NCBI GenBank assembly: GCA_963678675.1
Contig: OY783198.1
Location: forward strand, 25,406,684 to 25,470,683
Source: Xiphydria camelus
Taxonomy: Eukaryota > Arthropoda > Insecta > Hymenoptera > Xiphydriidae
Reading direction: 5' to 3'
DNA: 64,000 nucleotides
Position 1 is the stretch's first letter. Each line of letters starts with the position of its first letter. Shown piece after piece: positions 14,039 through 25,978 of the stretch. The notes beneath the pieces were generated by a model. It worked only from the letters and a program-made list of their open reading frames with translations, did no database searches and was not told where the DNA came from. The position numbers and the translations under genes are program-made.

Positions 14039-14257
14039 AAATATCGATTGGATGAGTATAAATATTATTGGTTTGCAGTGGAAATCGTTTACGACGACAC
14101 CGATTATTACGACTTATCAGATATAACAACGAAGTCTGAAGATCCCGACTGAATTCCATACTCTCGGTCACAACGACTATCGATTATTAAACCAATTTCC
14201 CGAAGGTCGTTATAAATGATTTTCACTGTAAATGAATAGATATTATTTGGATGAAAT

Positions 14258-14535
14258 CGGTATTCACTCGAATCGAACAAATATAGGTACCATATCAGAA
14301 CTATCCAGAAACACGTTTATTTCAATGAAGCAATTTTTTTTTCACTGATGCGGGAACTGAAACACATACCTATACGCATATTCTCGCACGAGTATATCGA
14401 ATTAAATATTACCTGGATCACAAATCGCTATTCATTCGATTCGAATAAATACACCATCAGGACTGTCCGAAAACACGTTTATTTCGACGAAGCAAATTTT
14501 TTCTTTCATCGACGTGGTAACTAAAACATATACGC
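14258..14535 (+). repeat. Diverged direct repeat
   Basis: About 14258-14375 and 14431-14535 are diverged copies (ACACGTTTATTTC, GAAGCAA, then a T-run) with a period of about 170. A third, shorter relative is at about 15945-16012. Confidence 0.5.
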
Positions 14536-16979
14536 GGTACTCGCGCGCGTATATCGAGAGCACGGAAACCGGAAACGCGTGGAAACCAACGTCGGAAATG
14601 GAGAGACACGACCCCCGATGTACGTATACATACGTAATACAGCCATGCATACCTATACGTATATACGTGTTTACGCGTTTACGAGCGCAGTCATAAAACT
14701 CCGCTAATTCCAACTTGTGCGAAACTTTTTTAAGAGCTCGCGGCACATCTCGCACCTTCGACCACGCGAGCGACACTCGTTCCAAAAGAGCCGGTCGAGC
14801 CGCGCGGAGATGAGATAAAAATATTGTTTTCAAAGTTTTTTGATATATACGCGCGCGTTCGCGCCCCCGACCCTCGCCGAGTCCGCTTTTTCGCGTTAGC
14901 TACTTTATTAAATCCGCCATTTCATCCCCGAACTCCCACGACGGCCTCGCCCCCGTTCCCCGGTGACTTAATAAAGGGTATATACGATAAAGCGTTACGC
15001 TCCTCGACGAAGAGCTTTATCCTCGCGCTAACCGTTCCGCGGTACGTCTGCAGGGGGGGGGGGGGAGAACAATCGTGGGGCGGGAAAATACACGTTTCAC
15101 ACCGACGTACCGAACAATTTGTTTCCCGGAACGCGCGATAAAAGCCTCGCGTTCGATCGACCGATATCGATTGCAATTACTTCGAAGCCGCGAGTGCGTT
15201 TCCTGCTAAATGTATATCATCGCCCGGGGAGTTGTCATTTGAAAAAAAAAAAAAAAAGTAATCGTCGCAATCGAATTTCTCCAGTCAATACGCCGCACGA
15301 CTCGACGAAAATAAAAGCTCCGCACGTCGCGTGCAACCCGCGCGAGTCCGTGTTTCGCTAAACTCGGGAATCGGGTTTTAACGGCGAAGCGCTTAAGAGT
15401 GCGCGATATAAAACGCGATTCTCTCTTTTCCACCACCGCCAACGGCGACGGTGGCGCACCCTTTCGCGGATCTCCGTGTGCCCGCGCGTCTCTTTTACTC
15501 GCGTGAAATTTCCGGTGCGCCTCGTATTGTTCCACCGCGCCCGGGCGGGCTCTTTAACTGGACAGTACATCACACTTACGCGACTGCGCTCGTTACCGCG
15601 CGTCGACAGTGTAGCGCAGGAAATCATTATAGCGCGAGGAGTTGCTTCGGCTCGTGTCATTTGCGCGCGTTTGCGGGGAACGTCGTCTCGGATGCGAACC
15701 ACTGGTGGATGCAGTGGGAAAGAATATTGAAGGCATTTGGTATTCGCTGAGTTTCGGGAAAATGGCAATAGCGCGCAAAAATGCGATTAATCGTACGATT
15801 GATAATAAATCGATCGCGAAGAAAAAGGATTGGTAATTTTTACAGTGCATCCCGGTAACAGGAGATACACTGTAGGGGTACTTAATTTTTTAATACCTCA
15901 TATATGTATACTTGCACTGAGAACAAAATTTACTTGATGGAAATAAATACGCTCTTGGGGGACTATCCAAAGGCACGTTTACTTCGATCAAGTACATTTT
16001 TGTCTCAGTGTAATTATAAGCTGGTTTTAGATCGCCATGTTTTTCGAAAACGACCGCCTCACCGTGGACTGAGAAACAAATTTACTCGATCGCGAAATAA
16101 ACATATTTTTTATTCGACTGGAATATGAATATCGATTAGACGTAGATATACCACGGAGAAAAAAGGATTAGTAATTTTTACAGTCAATCCCAGTAAAAGG
16201 GCTTCTCGAGATGAAACGTTGAATTTTTTATTATAATAGATACAGCGTACTTTTTACAGTGCGTTGCAGTATGAACCCGTAAATATCCGACACATTAACG
16301 GGAAATTGATAAATCTTACGATATCGCTTAACAGTCTTAAAAATAATGTTTAAGACTATGGAGGGGTTTAATTAAAAAATTTCAAAATATTTGCACTCTT
16401 GCGTCACTGTTCTTCCGGAGCAGCGATATTATAAACTGATGTTTGTACCATTAAGAACTGTAAAAAGTACGCCTTGGTCTATCAAAACGTTAATGTTTCA
16501 CCTCGAGGAACCGTGTTACTGGAACAACCGTACAATATGTGGGTTTTCCCATGATTTTTTATTAATATTTTTCCTAAGTGATTAATCGTATACGTACGAA
16601 CGTGGGTAATCGTAGTTCGCTCTATAGAGCCCGTACAACGCAATCAATGTTATCCCGGCCGATTGACGTTCGTTCGACGGTAAAGGATCGATATAACGGA
16701 CACACGCGAAGCGAGCCCTTATTGCGAGCAATTCGTTCGATCCGCGCGAAGAAAGGGGAAACGAAAACGACGCTCGCACGGGCTCTCGGTACGTTTGTGG
16801 CGCGCGTTTAATTTTTTTCTGATTTTGCTCGGTACGCCGGTGTCATTGATGTAACGTGTCGCACGGCGCCGTTCGAATTAATTAAACACGAAAGCGTCGC
16901 GGCGTCGGCGAACGAATATTTTAAAAGCGAAACGCGTTTAGTACTTCGCGCGAACTCGACTGGGAAGGGTTTTGCCGAT
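14536..16979. other. No gene recognised; short shared motifs
   Basis: AAAAAGGATTGGTAATTTTT at about 15823 and a near-identical stretch at about 16163 are related short repeats; 16320-16430 is a partial hairpin relative of 59255. G13 run at 15053-15065. The rest is unassigned. Confidence 0.45.
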
Positions 16980-17462
16980 TTAAGGATTCTCGAGCGTTAT
17001 ACTAAAAATAGTGAGAAATGCTTGAAAATGATTGCATTCGGTAGATTGAAGTAAAAAAAAAATTGAATAACAAAATAACATGTGTTATTATGGGTTATAG
17101 CCAACAAACCGCGATATGTCTGAGAAAAATAGTGAAAAAATTCTGAAATTTTTCGAACAGCAAGTTTAATGAACTAAAATCATCTATACCAATTTTTACG
17201 TTCATTAAGAAGCCTGTTATTTTTTATTAATCGTTCTTTATAAATTTAACCTTTGATAAGTCAATATGGCAACGTTGCGTGACGTCACAACATGACCAGA
17301 TGTTTTGGGCTCCATTTTTGAACTCACAGATACACACAAATACTACTGTACGTCAAACGTTGTCGCCACATCGCACGAAGAACATACTTTAGAGCGTTAC
17401 TGTACCTCAGTGGACTAACTTTTAGCAGGGAAAAAGCCCCTGTACCGCTCGAGAAACCTTAA
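16980..17462 (+). mobile_element. TTAA-flanked MITE, copy 1
   Basis: TTAA lies at both borders (16980-16983 and 17459-17462) with inverted ends GGATTCTCGAGCG / CGCTCGAGAAACC. It is the same sequence as the elements at 41602, 53861, 56974 and 60279. This copy lacks about 45 bp near its left end. It carries TGACGTCA where the other copies have a degraded version. No reading frame; non-autonomous. Confidence 0.85.
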
Positions 17463-17715
17463 TTGAAGGCACCCCAATGCAAAAAGTGCCGAAGTCACAT
17501 TTTGCCGTCTTCGAGAAAAACGCTTTGGAAGTTTCTTATCTTCTTGAAAAAATGACCTTTGCTAATATTTACTTGATTTTTTAACACATTATGTTTTAGT
17601 AATATTAGAAGGAGTGGTTTTAAATAAAATTAAGATTAGTGTCGTACTTTTCAAAGGCGTTTTTCTCGAAGACGGCAAAATGTGACTTAGGCAATTTTTG
17701 CATTGGTGCCTTCAA
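17463..17715. repeat. Foldback element with ~55-bp arms next to TTAA MITE copy 1
   Basis: TTGAAGGCACCCCAATGCAA at the left and TTGCATTGGTGCCTTCAA at the right. Pairing continues through CACATTTTGCCGTCTTCGAG and AAAAACGC. About 253 bp. Confidence 0.8.
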
Positions 17716-17940
17716 TAGTCAGGTTCGCGAGATTCTACGCGTAGCAGCATGCGCGTCGACTTTGCGGATTGCAGTTAATTCGATAATTCGTTTTTAACGA
17801 CGCTTCGACCTCGTTGACAATCCTTCCTTCGGTCAGTACTCTCTTGCTTGTCCTCTTGGAGGGTGGGGGATGCAGGAAAAAAAAATCGCGTGATCGTCAC
17901 ACTCGCACCGTATTCCGCATTGAAATTCAAACGATTTTAT

Positions 17941-18412
17941 TTGCAATTGGTCGAAATATCAACGAGTCCTCTCGAAAGGCATTAGGAACGCTTGGCGCGA
18001 GTGGAAAAATGAATATTATCGTCGGTTTTGCATTTTATCCATTCCTCTTGTCCTTTTATTCGATTTGAAAAAATCGTGCTTTTGTACTCGGCATACCGGA
18101 ATGGAAACATTATTTTCCTTTTTTTTCTCTCTCTCTCTCTCTCGTGGGTAAATATTGCAATAGAATCAATGGAATATTGCAATGTAGTTGGTCGAAATAT
18201 CAACGAGTCCCCTCGAAAGGCATAGGAACGCTTGGCGCGAGTGGAAAAATGAATATTTTCGTCCGTTTTGCACTTTATCCATTCTTCCCGTCCTTTTATT
18301 CGATTTGAAAATCGTGCTTTTGTACTCGGCATACCGGAATGGAAACATTTTTTCCTCTTTCTCTCTCTCTCTCCCTCTCCCTCGCTCTCGTGGGTAAATA
18401 TTGCAATGGAAT
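17941..18412 (+). repeat. Tandem duplication, period about 241 bp
   Basis: Two units begin at GGTCGAAATATCAACGAGTC (17949 and 18190) and share CGCTTGGCGCGAGTGGAAAA, GTACTCGGCATACCGGAATG and a CT-rich run before GTGGGTAAATATTGCAAT. Differences are scattered substitutions and a shorter or broken CT run in unit 2. Confidence 0.85.
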
Positions 18413-18954
18413 CGACGAAACCGTCGCACGGAAGGACGAATCGAGGTGCGCGATTATGACGTTCCGTTTTTCGAAGTGGCGAGAGACAAAAAGTCCCTTC
18501 CGTTTTCTTGGCAGAGCCTCCGGCAACTTGGCGACAATTGAATAGATATATAGTTGACGGCGAAGAAGCGGTGCCAAGTTTTCGGGAAAGGGAGGAAGGG
18601 AGGCTGTGGGAGGTTGAGACGATATTCCGTCCTGCCACTCGGCCTCTTTCCGGCCAGATTAGAATAGATAAGGCTTCGTAGCTTCGCGTAAATCACTGTT
18701 CGCTCGTATTACGTCTGTTTATTTTTCGTCCCTCTTGGCGCTTCTCCCAGGGTTATGGAATACGCACGTATTTGACCAGAATGTATCGTTGCCCATGTAT
18801 GTACATATGTAGTTATATCTCAGTAGGCCACAGCGAATCGATATATTCGCCTTCGTTCGACGGCATTATAAGTCGTTCCAAGATTTAATTAATTTCTATA
18901 AATGAATTTTCGTTATAATCGTCCAATGGAGTACTGATAAATGGATGAGCCGTA

Positions 18955-19194
18955 TTAACCCGTTAATGCCCATCGTATGATTTATCATACGGAGGTGAGG
19001 GTTCATTTTAAATAAATGTTGTGATATTGCATGGGTGACTAACAGACTAATAGTATTTTTCTGCTGTAAAATAGTAAACAAAATATTGGAAACTGTAAAT
19101 AACACACTAGAACGCCTTTTAAAATATAGTTGTGTACAGAAAACTCATATTTTTAAAGTGCTATCGTAAAATGTGTCAGGCGTTAATGGGTTAA
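18955..19194. mobile_element. TTAA-CCC MITE (piggyBac-like ends), copy 1
   Basis: TTAA at 18955-18958 and 19191-19194. Ends CCCGTTAATGCC and GGCGTTAATGGG. The interior (CATCGTATGATTTATCATAC, TGCTGTAAAATAGTAAAC) recurs inverted at 43525-43782. Confidence 0.8.
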
Positions 19195-20256
19195 AAAGGT
19201 CGGCAGTCATTTTATAATTAAGGAGATACTGGTACGACTCGGTACGAGAACGGTAGATCGCCATCAATATCGCGCGACAGCTAATCCGTTTCGTTACTAG
19301 TCGATTTCATTCCATCCACAATGTGTACAAGGCGATACGCTTTATATATCGCGGTAAACGGATTTCGTGGTCGCTTTTTGTTGGGCGCGGCTGGAGTGGA
19401 TAAAGCTGCGCCTGTGAAAGGCAACGATGAAATTAATTTACTATCGGGACTACGAAGCGTGTCACTCTGTACGTAATATTGAAAATCTCATAGAGATTTC
19501 TTCTTCTTGTGAACTATAATGTCTAAATGTGCTATGCTGTGAGAAAAGGAATATGTACTTTCTTTTTACTTTAAAACGGTGGGTGAGAGACCCGCCGAAT
19601 TTCAAATCCTAAACGAGTTACCTCATTGGTACGAATAGGAATGGGGGAGAAGTTCTCCGACCAGTAGTCAGGGAGCAGCACTAGTCAACGAACAGTTTAC
19701 GGTACGTTCGGGCGCGTTATTTCGGCAGGAAAAATTTACAAACGCTCATTTCCCGGTGAGTAAAAGTGATCGAAAGTGAAAAGACGATTGCTAAGACTCT
19801 CTAAAACCGGACTGCTTTCATCTTCATGTAATTCGATCTGTGTGAGCGTTTATTATGACATTTTTTCGATTGTAACGAGCTGCATGGATAACCGCCACGA
19901 GCCACAGAGTATCGAACTTTGCCGCGCGACGTTTTCATCCATTAGATATACAATACGAATAATTATGATAAAGCCTTTTATAAAACATAACAATACTTCA
20001 TTTTTTATTAACTTAAAATTCTAGATACCTGAAAGATAACTAAGGGATGATTGCAAATTTAAATTAGCAAAAAGTTAAGAATCAGTGGATCCAACGGGAG
20101 ACTTTAAGATGATTTTTTTTGAGATTGTATTATCCGAGATAAATAAAATTCTTTCAATAGAACACAAAAGAATTGAAAATATTAAGACTTGAGTATACCA
20201 GAGTAAACAAACAACAGGAATGATAAATATGAGTGTTGCACTACTTAGAGAAACGA
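19195..20256. other. No gene recognised downstream of mRpS21
   Basis: Contains the short dispersed repeat at 19350-19420. Otherwise unassigned. Confidence 0.45.
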
Positions 20257-20262
20257 TTTATT
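20257..20262 (-). terminator. Polyadenylation signal of mRpS21
   Basis: AATAAA on the minus strand, about 25 nt behind the TGA stop at 20288-20290, implying a very short 3' UTR. It is the closest canonical signal downstream of the gene. Confidence 0.7.
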
Positions 20263-20287
20263 AATTCCACAGCTGCGAATACATTTT

Positions 20288-20551
20288 TCATACACTTCCA
20301 GGGTACGGGTCGACTCTATTCGTTCTCAGAATAAATTGAATCTTTCGTTGCATGTCTTCGTCGTAGATCGCTTTGCATTTCTGGTAGTTGATTCTGCGCC
20401 TAACCTGAGTTGGTTTCTCATAGTATCTCGTTCGTCGATACTGATCGAAGATCTCCTCGCGACCCAAAATACGGTTCAATACGCGGCAGGCTTGTTCGAC
20501 GTTGCCGTTCTGTACGAAGACAGTTCTAGAGACAAAAGCCGCGTGCCTCAT
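20288..20551 (-). CDS. mRpS21: Mitochondrial small ribosomal subunit protein bS21m (mRpS21)
   Basis: The frame encodes an 87-residue basic protein that starts MRHAAF and ends DPYPGSV with a TGA stop. It has the animal bS21m pattern: an Arg-Thr near residue 10, NVEQA at about 17-21, LNRILG at 25-30, FDQYRRTRYYEKP at 35-47, then RRRINYQKCKAIYDEDM at 51-67 and NRVDP at 78-82. The length equals that of animal homologues (87 aa). bS21m is a structural protein of the mitochondrial 28S subunit and is imported into the matrix. The start was chosen because a pyrimidine-rich tract ending in CAG (acceptor at 20560-20558) lies six bases upstream of this ATG. The frame continues into the intron but has no support there. 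The whole coding region is therefore in one exon behind a non-coding first exon that I could not locate. Confidence 0.95.
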   Translation of the reverse strand: MRHAAFVSRTVFVQNGNVEQACRVLNRILGREEIFDQYRRTRYYEKPTQVRRRINYQKCKAIYDEDMQRKIQFILRTNRVDPYPGSV

Positions 20552-20574
20552 GGTTACCTGAAAAGCACATAAAA
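20552..20574 (-). promoter_or_regulatory. Splice acceptor and 6-nt 5' UTR of mRpS21
   Basis: Read on the minus strand, a T-rich run ends in TTTTCAG at 20564-20558 and is followed by GTAACC and the ATG. This implies a 5' UTR exon further upstream (higher coordinates). A foldback element at 20715-20926 would then lie in the first intron. Confidence 0.75.
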
Positions 20575-20714
20575 TGCGTATCGTGTACAAATTTGTATAA
20601 TATGCTAATAATGGTGTATCGACATTATAATATGTTGACGAAGGCTTTTAATTATTCCCATTACTTTGAACACAAGATTTTGTCATTGAGAAGTACAGAT
20701 TTTAATTTTAATAC

Positions 20715-20926
20715 CATATGAAGCTAAACTTACTCACCAGGAATGGAACTTCGATCACTATTATCTTATTATCTATGAACTTTTGGCCTACATCGATATA
20801 AGACTATTATAGGTAAAAATGTAATCTTCAAAAAAGTATTATATAAATATGAGCCAAAAGCTCATAGATAATGAGATAACAGTGATTAGTTTCTTTGCTG
20901 GCGAGTAAGTTTAGCCTCATATGATA
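20715..20926. repeat. Foldback MITE, CATATGAAGCTAAACTTACTC ends, copy 1
   Basis: Arms CATATGAAGCTAAACTTACT and AGTAAGTTTAGCCTCATATG, with complementary stretches around TTATCTATGA. It lies upstream of the mRpS21 coding exon, probably in its first intron. Confidence 0.8.
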
Positions 20927-21076
20927 TCAGGAAAAAGGTGCAAAAATTGAGTTACGAAATTATATTATTAATCTACGTTTTTTTAGAGGTTATATCAAAG
21001 ATCTCCATTTAATTTGCAAAGTAGTCCGAACGAGTCATTACCGTCACTACTCAAAATGCACTTTTGCAACGCGGAA

Positions 21077-21112
21077 TGAGAGAGAGAGAGAGAGAAACGA
21101 TATATATATATA
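21077..21112. repeat. Microsatellite (AG)n then (TA)n
   Basis: AG dinucleotides from 21077 to 21096, followed shortly by a TA run. Similar short runs are CT at 18122-18143 and 18359-18376, AG at 26566-26588, and TA at 50270-50287. Confidence 0.85.
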
Positions 21113-21512
21113 TTTATATTCGTCGAAAAGCGATACCTTTAAATTTCCGAAAAACCATACACCGACGAATCTGAACTTATTTCCACCAGGACCAATCAGA
21201 ACGCGCAGCCTTCTAGCGACGATTTTGAAAAGCATAACGACTGCGACATGCCGAACGGATCTGTTGATAATTTTCTCAGAACGAAAGTCGGACTTTTTAT
21301 TATCATCGCATTGTCATTCGGGAGGGTATTTCTCCACAGCAGCCGTTAAAAAATTCAAATACCTAATCAATTTTAAAATTGACATCAGTCGAGCAACGAA
21401 AATTTTACATCTGCTCGCACCAAGAGGACGTACGGTGGCGCTACCTAATTTCACTCCGGAAACTAACTTTAAAGAGCAGTGCGGCATTCGGCGTGGCGGC
21501 AAGTGCGCGGTT

Positions 21513-21635
21513 TTACGTGACTTTTCCGATTTCTCCCGAATTTGGAGGATAATCGCAAGTGAATTGCAAGTGCCCCAGGAAAATCATGTTCAGCACGGTG
21601 ATCACGACGAAGTAGACGACCAGGCAGTAAACGAC
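21513..21635 (-). CDS. Candidate terminal exon of a small membrane protein (unidentified)
   Basis: On the minus strand a good acceptor (ACTTACAG, ending at 21636) is followed by 40 codons and a TAA. The first 21 residues are a continuous hydrophobic stretch beginning VVYCLVVYFVVITVL, and the tail is polar (CDYPPNSGEIGKVT). That would suit the last membrane segment of a small integral membrane protein. No upstream exon was identified, and the protein was not recognised. It lies about 1 kb upstream of mRpS21 on the same strand. A chance open frame behind a chance acceptor is a real alternative. Confidence 0.25.
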   Translation of the reverse strand, partial: VVYCLVVYFVVITVLNMIFLGHLQFTCDYPPNSGEIGKVT

Positions 21636-21640
21636 CTGTA

Positions 21641-23333
21641 AGTTGACGACGATTACCTACCTATGCGCGTGCGAACGTTAACCTGGGAGCGCTCGACAAC
21701 GAGCACTTTGCTCACGCGCGATAAGGCTACTACGGTAAAGACCATTGCACGATAAAAAGGAATAAGAAATAAGGAATACGGAATAAGGAATAAGACTTCG
21801 ACTCTGGTTGAAATCTTCTCCCTTATTTCTTATTCCATATAACGGCCTTCTGTGATGGATTGAATTCCTTATTTCTCATTTCTTATTCAACGCCTGCAGA
21901 GTTCGCGCAAAGACAGTAAACAACAGCGGAGTTCTCCCGGGTTAAACGAAGGGCGAAATGAATAGAAGTAGTCGAAGGACAGAAGTACAATGCAATTACT
22001 TCCGTATCTCTCATGTCGTATCGAAAGCCCCATCGGCATATGCAGAGCCAGGTGGAGAGGGACACGAGGAGAGACACGGCACCTAACGGAGAAGCGTAGA
22101 CGTGCACGCTGAACATTTGATTTCTTGTACTTCGTCTTTCTCTCCTCGTCTCTTCTCGTTCGCTTTTCTTGATGCACTTTGCCGAATCAACTTGGGTTTT
22201 CTCGATCCACCCGACCTCGGCTGCAAGCTCTTCATCATACCAGCTTCCCAAACTATGAAATTTGGCGGTGTCTAGAATTCGGGAAAATGCTTGAGATCCT
22301 TTTTAATTAGGAGTGTCTTCTTTTCGAGGGAAAACAAAAGCTGATGTACCGAAAGTTCTTTGCGGAGGCAAATTCCGCTTCTTAGTACGAAATGAAAATA
22401 TTTTTATGGTTTTATTGTGCCACTACTGAGCTATACAAAATTTTGACACGCGGAGAGAAACTGAAAGACAAATGAGGATCTGTTGCATTTTCCCCTTTTT
22501 TTCTTCTTTTTTTTTCGAATGAATTCTCGATGTTTGATATTATTCATGACACGTGTTTGATTACTTGGCATTGGTGAAAAATGCCTTTATATTGGATTTG
22601 AAGGGTTCGAATGTGTGAGACGCAAACGATATTATGTACGTCTTAACGTTTATTTTAATCGCTATAGATAACTTTGGGTTACAAAATATACGGATAACGT
22701 AACCTTTAAGCGACAACGCAGTAGTCCCGATAAAATTTACACGATATGCGAATAAATTACGTACTATAGTAATCCAAATATCTCTACTTATGCGTTATTC
22801 GATAGCTTAAACCTGTCGACAAATTTTCTCGACTCGTAAAAATGTCGAATTCGACTTTCGCGATCGTTCGCGACCCAAAAATTGCAGCGCCGAAAAACCA
22901 GCGCAAACATTCGATTCCCGCTTTGATCGCGTGATTCAGATGTTCAGCTCGACTCCGAACATTTTTTCGAGTTCTCGCACTCGGTAGAATCAACCGTATT
23001 CTTACTGCCGTTTCTCGATTAATTATCGGTAGAGTACACTTTGAAAGACTTTCTTCGATGCCGAGAGGGGCTCTCTGTGCTCGGTGCACGGAATGTCAAG
23101 ACGCAAAGTAAACGCGATTCTGAACGACGCGAACTTTCATAGGAATGAAGTGACCTCGATCGACGGGATTGCGACGTTCTTAATTCGAAACAGGATTAAG
23201 ATTTTGAAATGATTCATTTTGAAGGACGAAATGACATTTGACGTATTCGTGCCTCTTGCGTATCATTCGAATTTGATTTACTTCGCGTCGGCTCCAAATT
23301 TTATTACGCGCGTGGTCAAATTAATCGTTCGGT
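21641..23333. other. No gene recognised
   Basis: 21750-21890 is purine/pyrimidine-biased low-complexity DNA (GGAATAAGAAATAAGGAATA and its reverse form CTTATTTCTTATTCC), able to fold back. The remainder is unassigned; it would host upstream exons of the candidate at 21513-21635 if that is real. Confidence 0.45.
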
Positions 23334-23489
23334 ACACAGAGAAAAATAATTAGTTGGATCCACTGAAAATTACTCGCGAGGTCTCGTCTAATTAAGATCA
23401 CAAAAGATTTAATTAGTGCAAATAAATAATTACTCGCGCGACCCCGCAAGTAATTATCAGTGGATTCAACTAATTCTTTTTCTCTGTGT
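23334..23489. repeat. Foldback MITE, GGATCCA ends, copy 2
   Basis: Arms ACACAGAGAAAAATAATTAG and CTAATTCTTTTTCTCTGTGT enclose TTGGATCCACTGAAAATTA. At about 156 bp it is a short member of the 8841 family. Confidence 0.8.
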
Positions 23490-23806
23490 ATTAATCACGC
23501 ATCGCGCGTTACGATAGAATGGACAGGTCGGGTGCGTGCGGTACGGACGAAACGATCGCAGTCGCAGTGAATGCAATTTCGTAAAACTTGATTTCTCGAG
23601 CCGCGCGATTTACAAAACGCTCTTACCGTAGCGACGACTAAACGACAATTCCTCTTTTCGCGTTACAAATTCTAGGTATACTATTTACAAGACTTTGCTC
23701 GTCATCGTGGCGTTCTACGTAAATCCTTCTATAACTTCAAGCCGTTCACAACGGGATCCACGTTGAGCCCGAGCTATCGCGAGCGAGCCTCGCGCCGTGC
23801 GATCGC

Positions 23807-24022
23807 CACACGGAAAACAAATTTGTGGTAAACACTTCGGGACAAGGCCAATTTCTCGTTACGATAACTGTAATTTTAATAACAATTATAGTAAAACTTG
23901 TAGAAGTTGCCAGCGTTTGCTGTAATTTTTACTAAAATTGAAGTTATCGTAACGATAAATTGGCCTTGTCCCGCATTCAACCACAAACTTTGTAGACGTT
24001 ACGATTTATTTTTTTCCGTGCA
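23807..24022. repeat. Foldback MITE, TTTGTGGTAAA ends, copy 1
   Basis: CACGGAAAACAAATTTGTGG at the left and a T-run plus CCGTG at the right. The arms share GGGACAAGGCCAATTT and GTTACGATAACT. Confidence 0.8.
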
Positions 24023-25761
24023 GCGAACGAAATGGGACAGACGAAGCGCGGTCGTGTCTCGTACTTTGCGCTGTTGGGGGAAGAAAAGGACTTCTGCCGG
24101 GAAGAACCTCGTGGTAACGGCAAAATTGAATCCTCGGGATACCATCGTAAAAACCCTTACTTGCTATTGTGTGCGTTGAACGACTTACGATTATATTTCG
24201 TTAAAGTCGGCGAAGACCGGCCGGTTTTGGGGTGGAACTTTTCGGGTCGAATTGGAAATTGTTCGGAGCTCTTCACATGCGGCGTCGCGATACCTTCCAG
24301 CTACATAGTTGCGTCGTTACGACAAAGTTGCGGATGAGAACTATCCATCGGAATTCACGTTCCCCCAAAGCCTTTCGGAATGATTATTATTACCGAATAC
24401 AGATTGCATCGCGTTCTCTCGAGACGAAATTTCTTCGCGAGAGAGAAAGGTTAATGCCGCTCTCTTTCTTTTCTTTCTCTGTCTCTCACCGTTTCCTCGC
24501 TTCTGTATTTTTGTTTCACTGCAGCGTAATCTTTCGACCGACGGGGAAAAAACATGAAATGCAATTTAATTTAAATCGCATACGTCGTATATTATACCTA
24601 TATACCTATATTTAGACTTACGTGCTAAGTTTTATTTAGTTTTCTCTCGGGTTTCCTTTGATTTCACTCGCCAAGTCGCTCGCGCTCTTCGCAGCTCGAC
24701 AATAAAAAAATATTTCTGATCGTCGCCGTGTGTCGTCTCGTTGTATCGGACGAATATACATGCTCCTCGAAAGTCTCGGAGAACAAAATTCCGAATTTTA
24801 GGTCAACATTTTAGATCTGGAGGACAATTTGTTTGCATATTTTTTTAGACCCTCCTTCAACCAGCCACACACTTGCGGTTGAACCGCCGGTGCGACCGGA
24901 GTTGTCGGGTTTCGAGCAATGAGACGATTCGGAAGCTGTTTACCGGATTTTCAAACCCGATTTCGAATGCCATCCCGATCGTTCGAAAACGAATTTGTTC
25001 TCTTCGTCTCTGCGGAGCTTGCCAAAGCGATAAACGCGACTCCGATCGTGCGATTCGCCGCTCTGGTAGACGGCATCCTTCCCGTTTTTATTCTCGGGGT
25101 CGAACTCGACTCGTTCGAACGACCAAATCAAGATGCAAACTCTCTCTGTGGCTTGCGAGCTAAGGCTATGTAACATCAAATGTATGTTTCGTATTTTGAA
25201 GCATGCTGCAATTCCTTTCGGTATGTTTCTATATAGGCTTGCGGAGCGTTGTGTGAGCCTACTGTGGAGGAGGGGGAGGGGGGATGTGTCACGGAGTAAA
25301 GTAGCGACCGTTACTGTACAGTGCAGTGTAATAGATCCGATTTATAGCGATTTATGCGTACACGCGTGAGACGCGTGATAATCGATTACGTTTTCTCCTA
25401 CACCAAGAGCGCAATTAGTTCCTCGCCTGTGAGCAATTACAGGTTTCACCGTATCTAGTGTTTTTTTTATCGAGTAACGGTCCCCGTTATACGAAATAAC
25501 CGTAATAACAGTAGGATCTACGATTTTTTAGTCGAAACGAATCGAATCATTATAGATTTTCAATAAAATATATCTGGCTCGAGAAAATATTTCTTTTTGA
25601 GAAAGGAGTCCCCGTCTCTTGGGGTGCACATATTTTCTCGCAATACGCGGTCCACCGCAATCTTTCTTCCGTTTTGCGTGTGATCGTTTGATATTGCGAC
25701 TATAAATTTTTAATTTCGAACAGATCCTCAAGTTGTTCGTCTCGTTGCGCTTGAAATTTCA
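24023..25761. other. No gene recognised
   Basis: Unassigned sequence with short frames and no paired splice sites. Confidence 0.5.
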
Positions 25762-25978
25762 AGCTAGGAACGCCCGGAGAGCTATACTATAATATATATT
25801 ATTACAAAAATATCGCTCGACATTATAATGAATGAGAGAAAAAATGTACCGAACTATAATACATAGCTATATCCGAGCGATATATTTTTACATGCCCTAT
25901 AACGCTGGCTTGAGCGATATTTCACCAGGAAGCTATAATATATATTATAGTATAGCTCTCTCCGTGCGTTCCTAGCTT
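25762..25978. repeat. Foldback element, AGCTAGGAACG ends
   Basis: Outer arms AGCTAGGAACGCCCGGAGAG and the GCTATACTATAATATATATT that follows pair with the right end, which finishes CCGTGCGTTCCTAGCT. About 217 bp. Confidence 0.75.

Noticed and set aside
17982..18638. 218-codon minus-strand frame
   Set aside because: It is open because it crosses the 241-bp tandem repeat and CT tracts; the apparent internal peptide repeat reflects the DNA duplication.
21225..21641. 138-codon plus-strand frame ending near a GTAAGT-like site
   Set aside because: The opposite strand carries the better signal (acceptor plus hydrophobic frame); the plus frame has no recognisable features.
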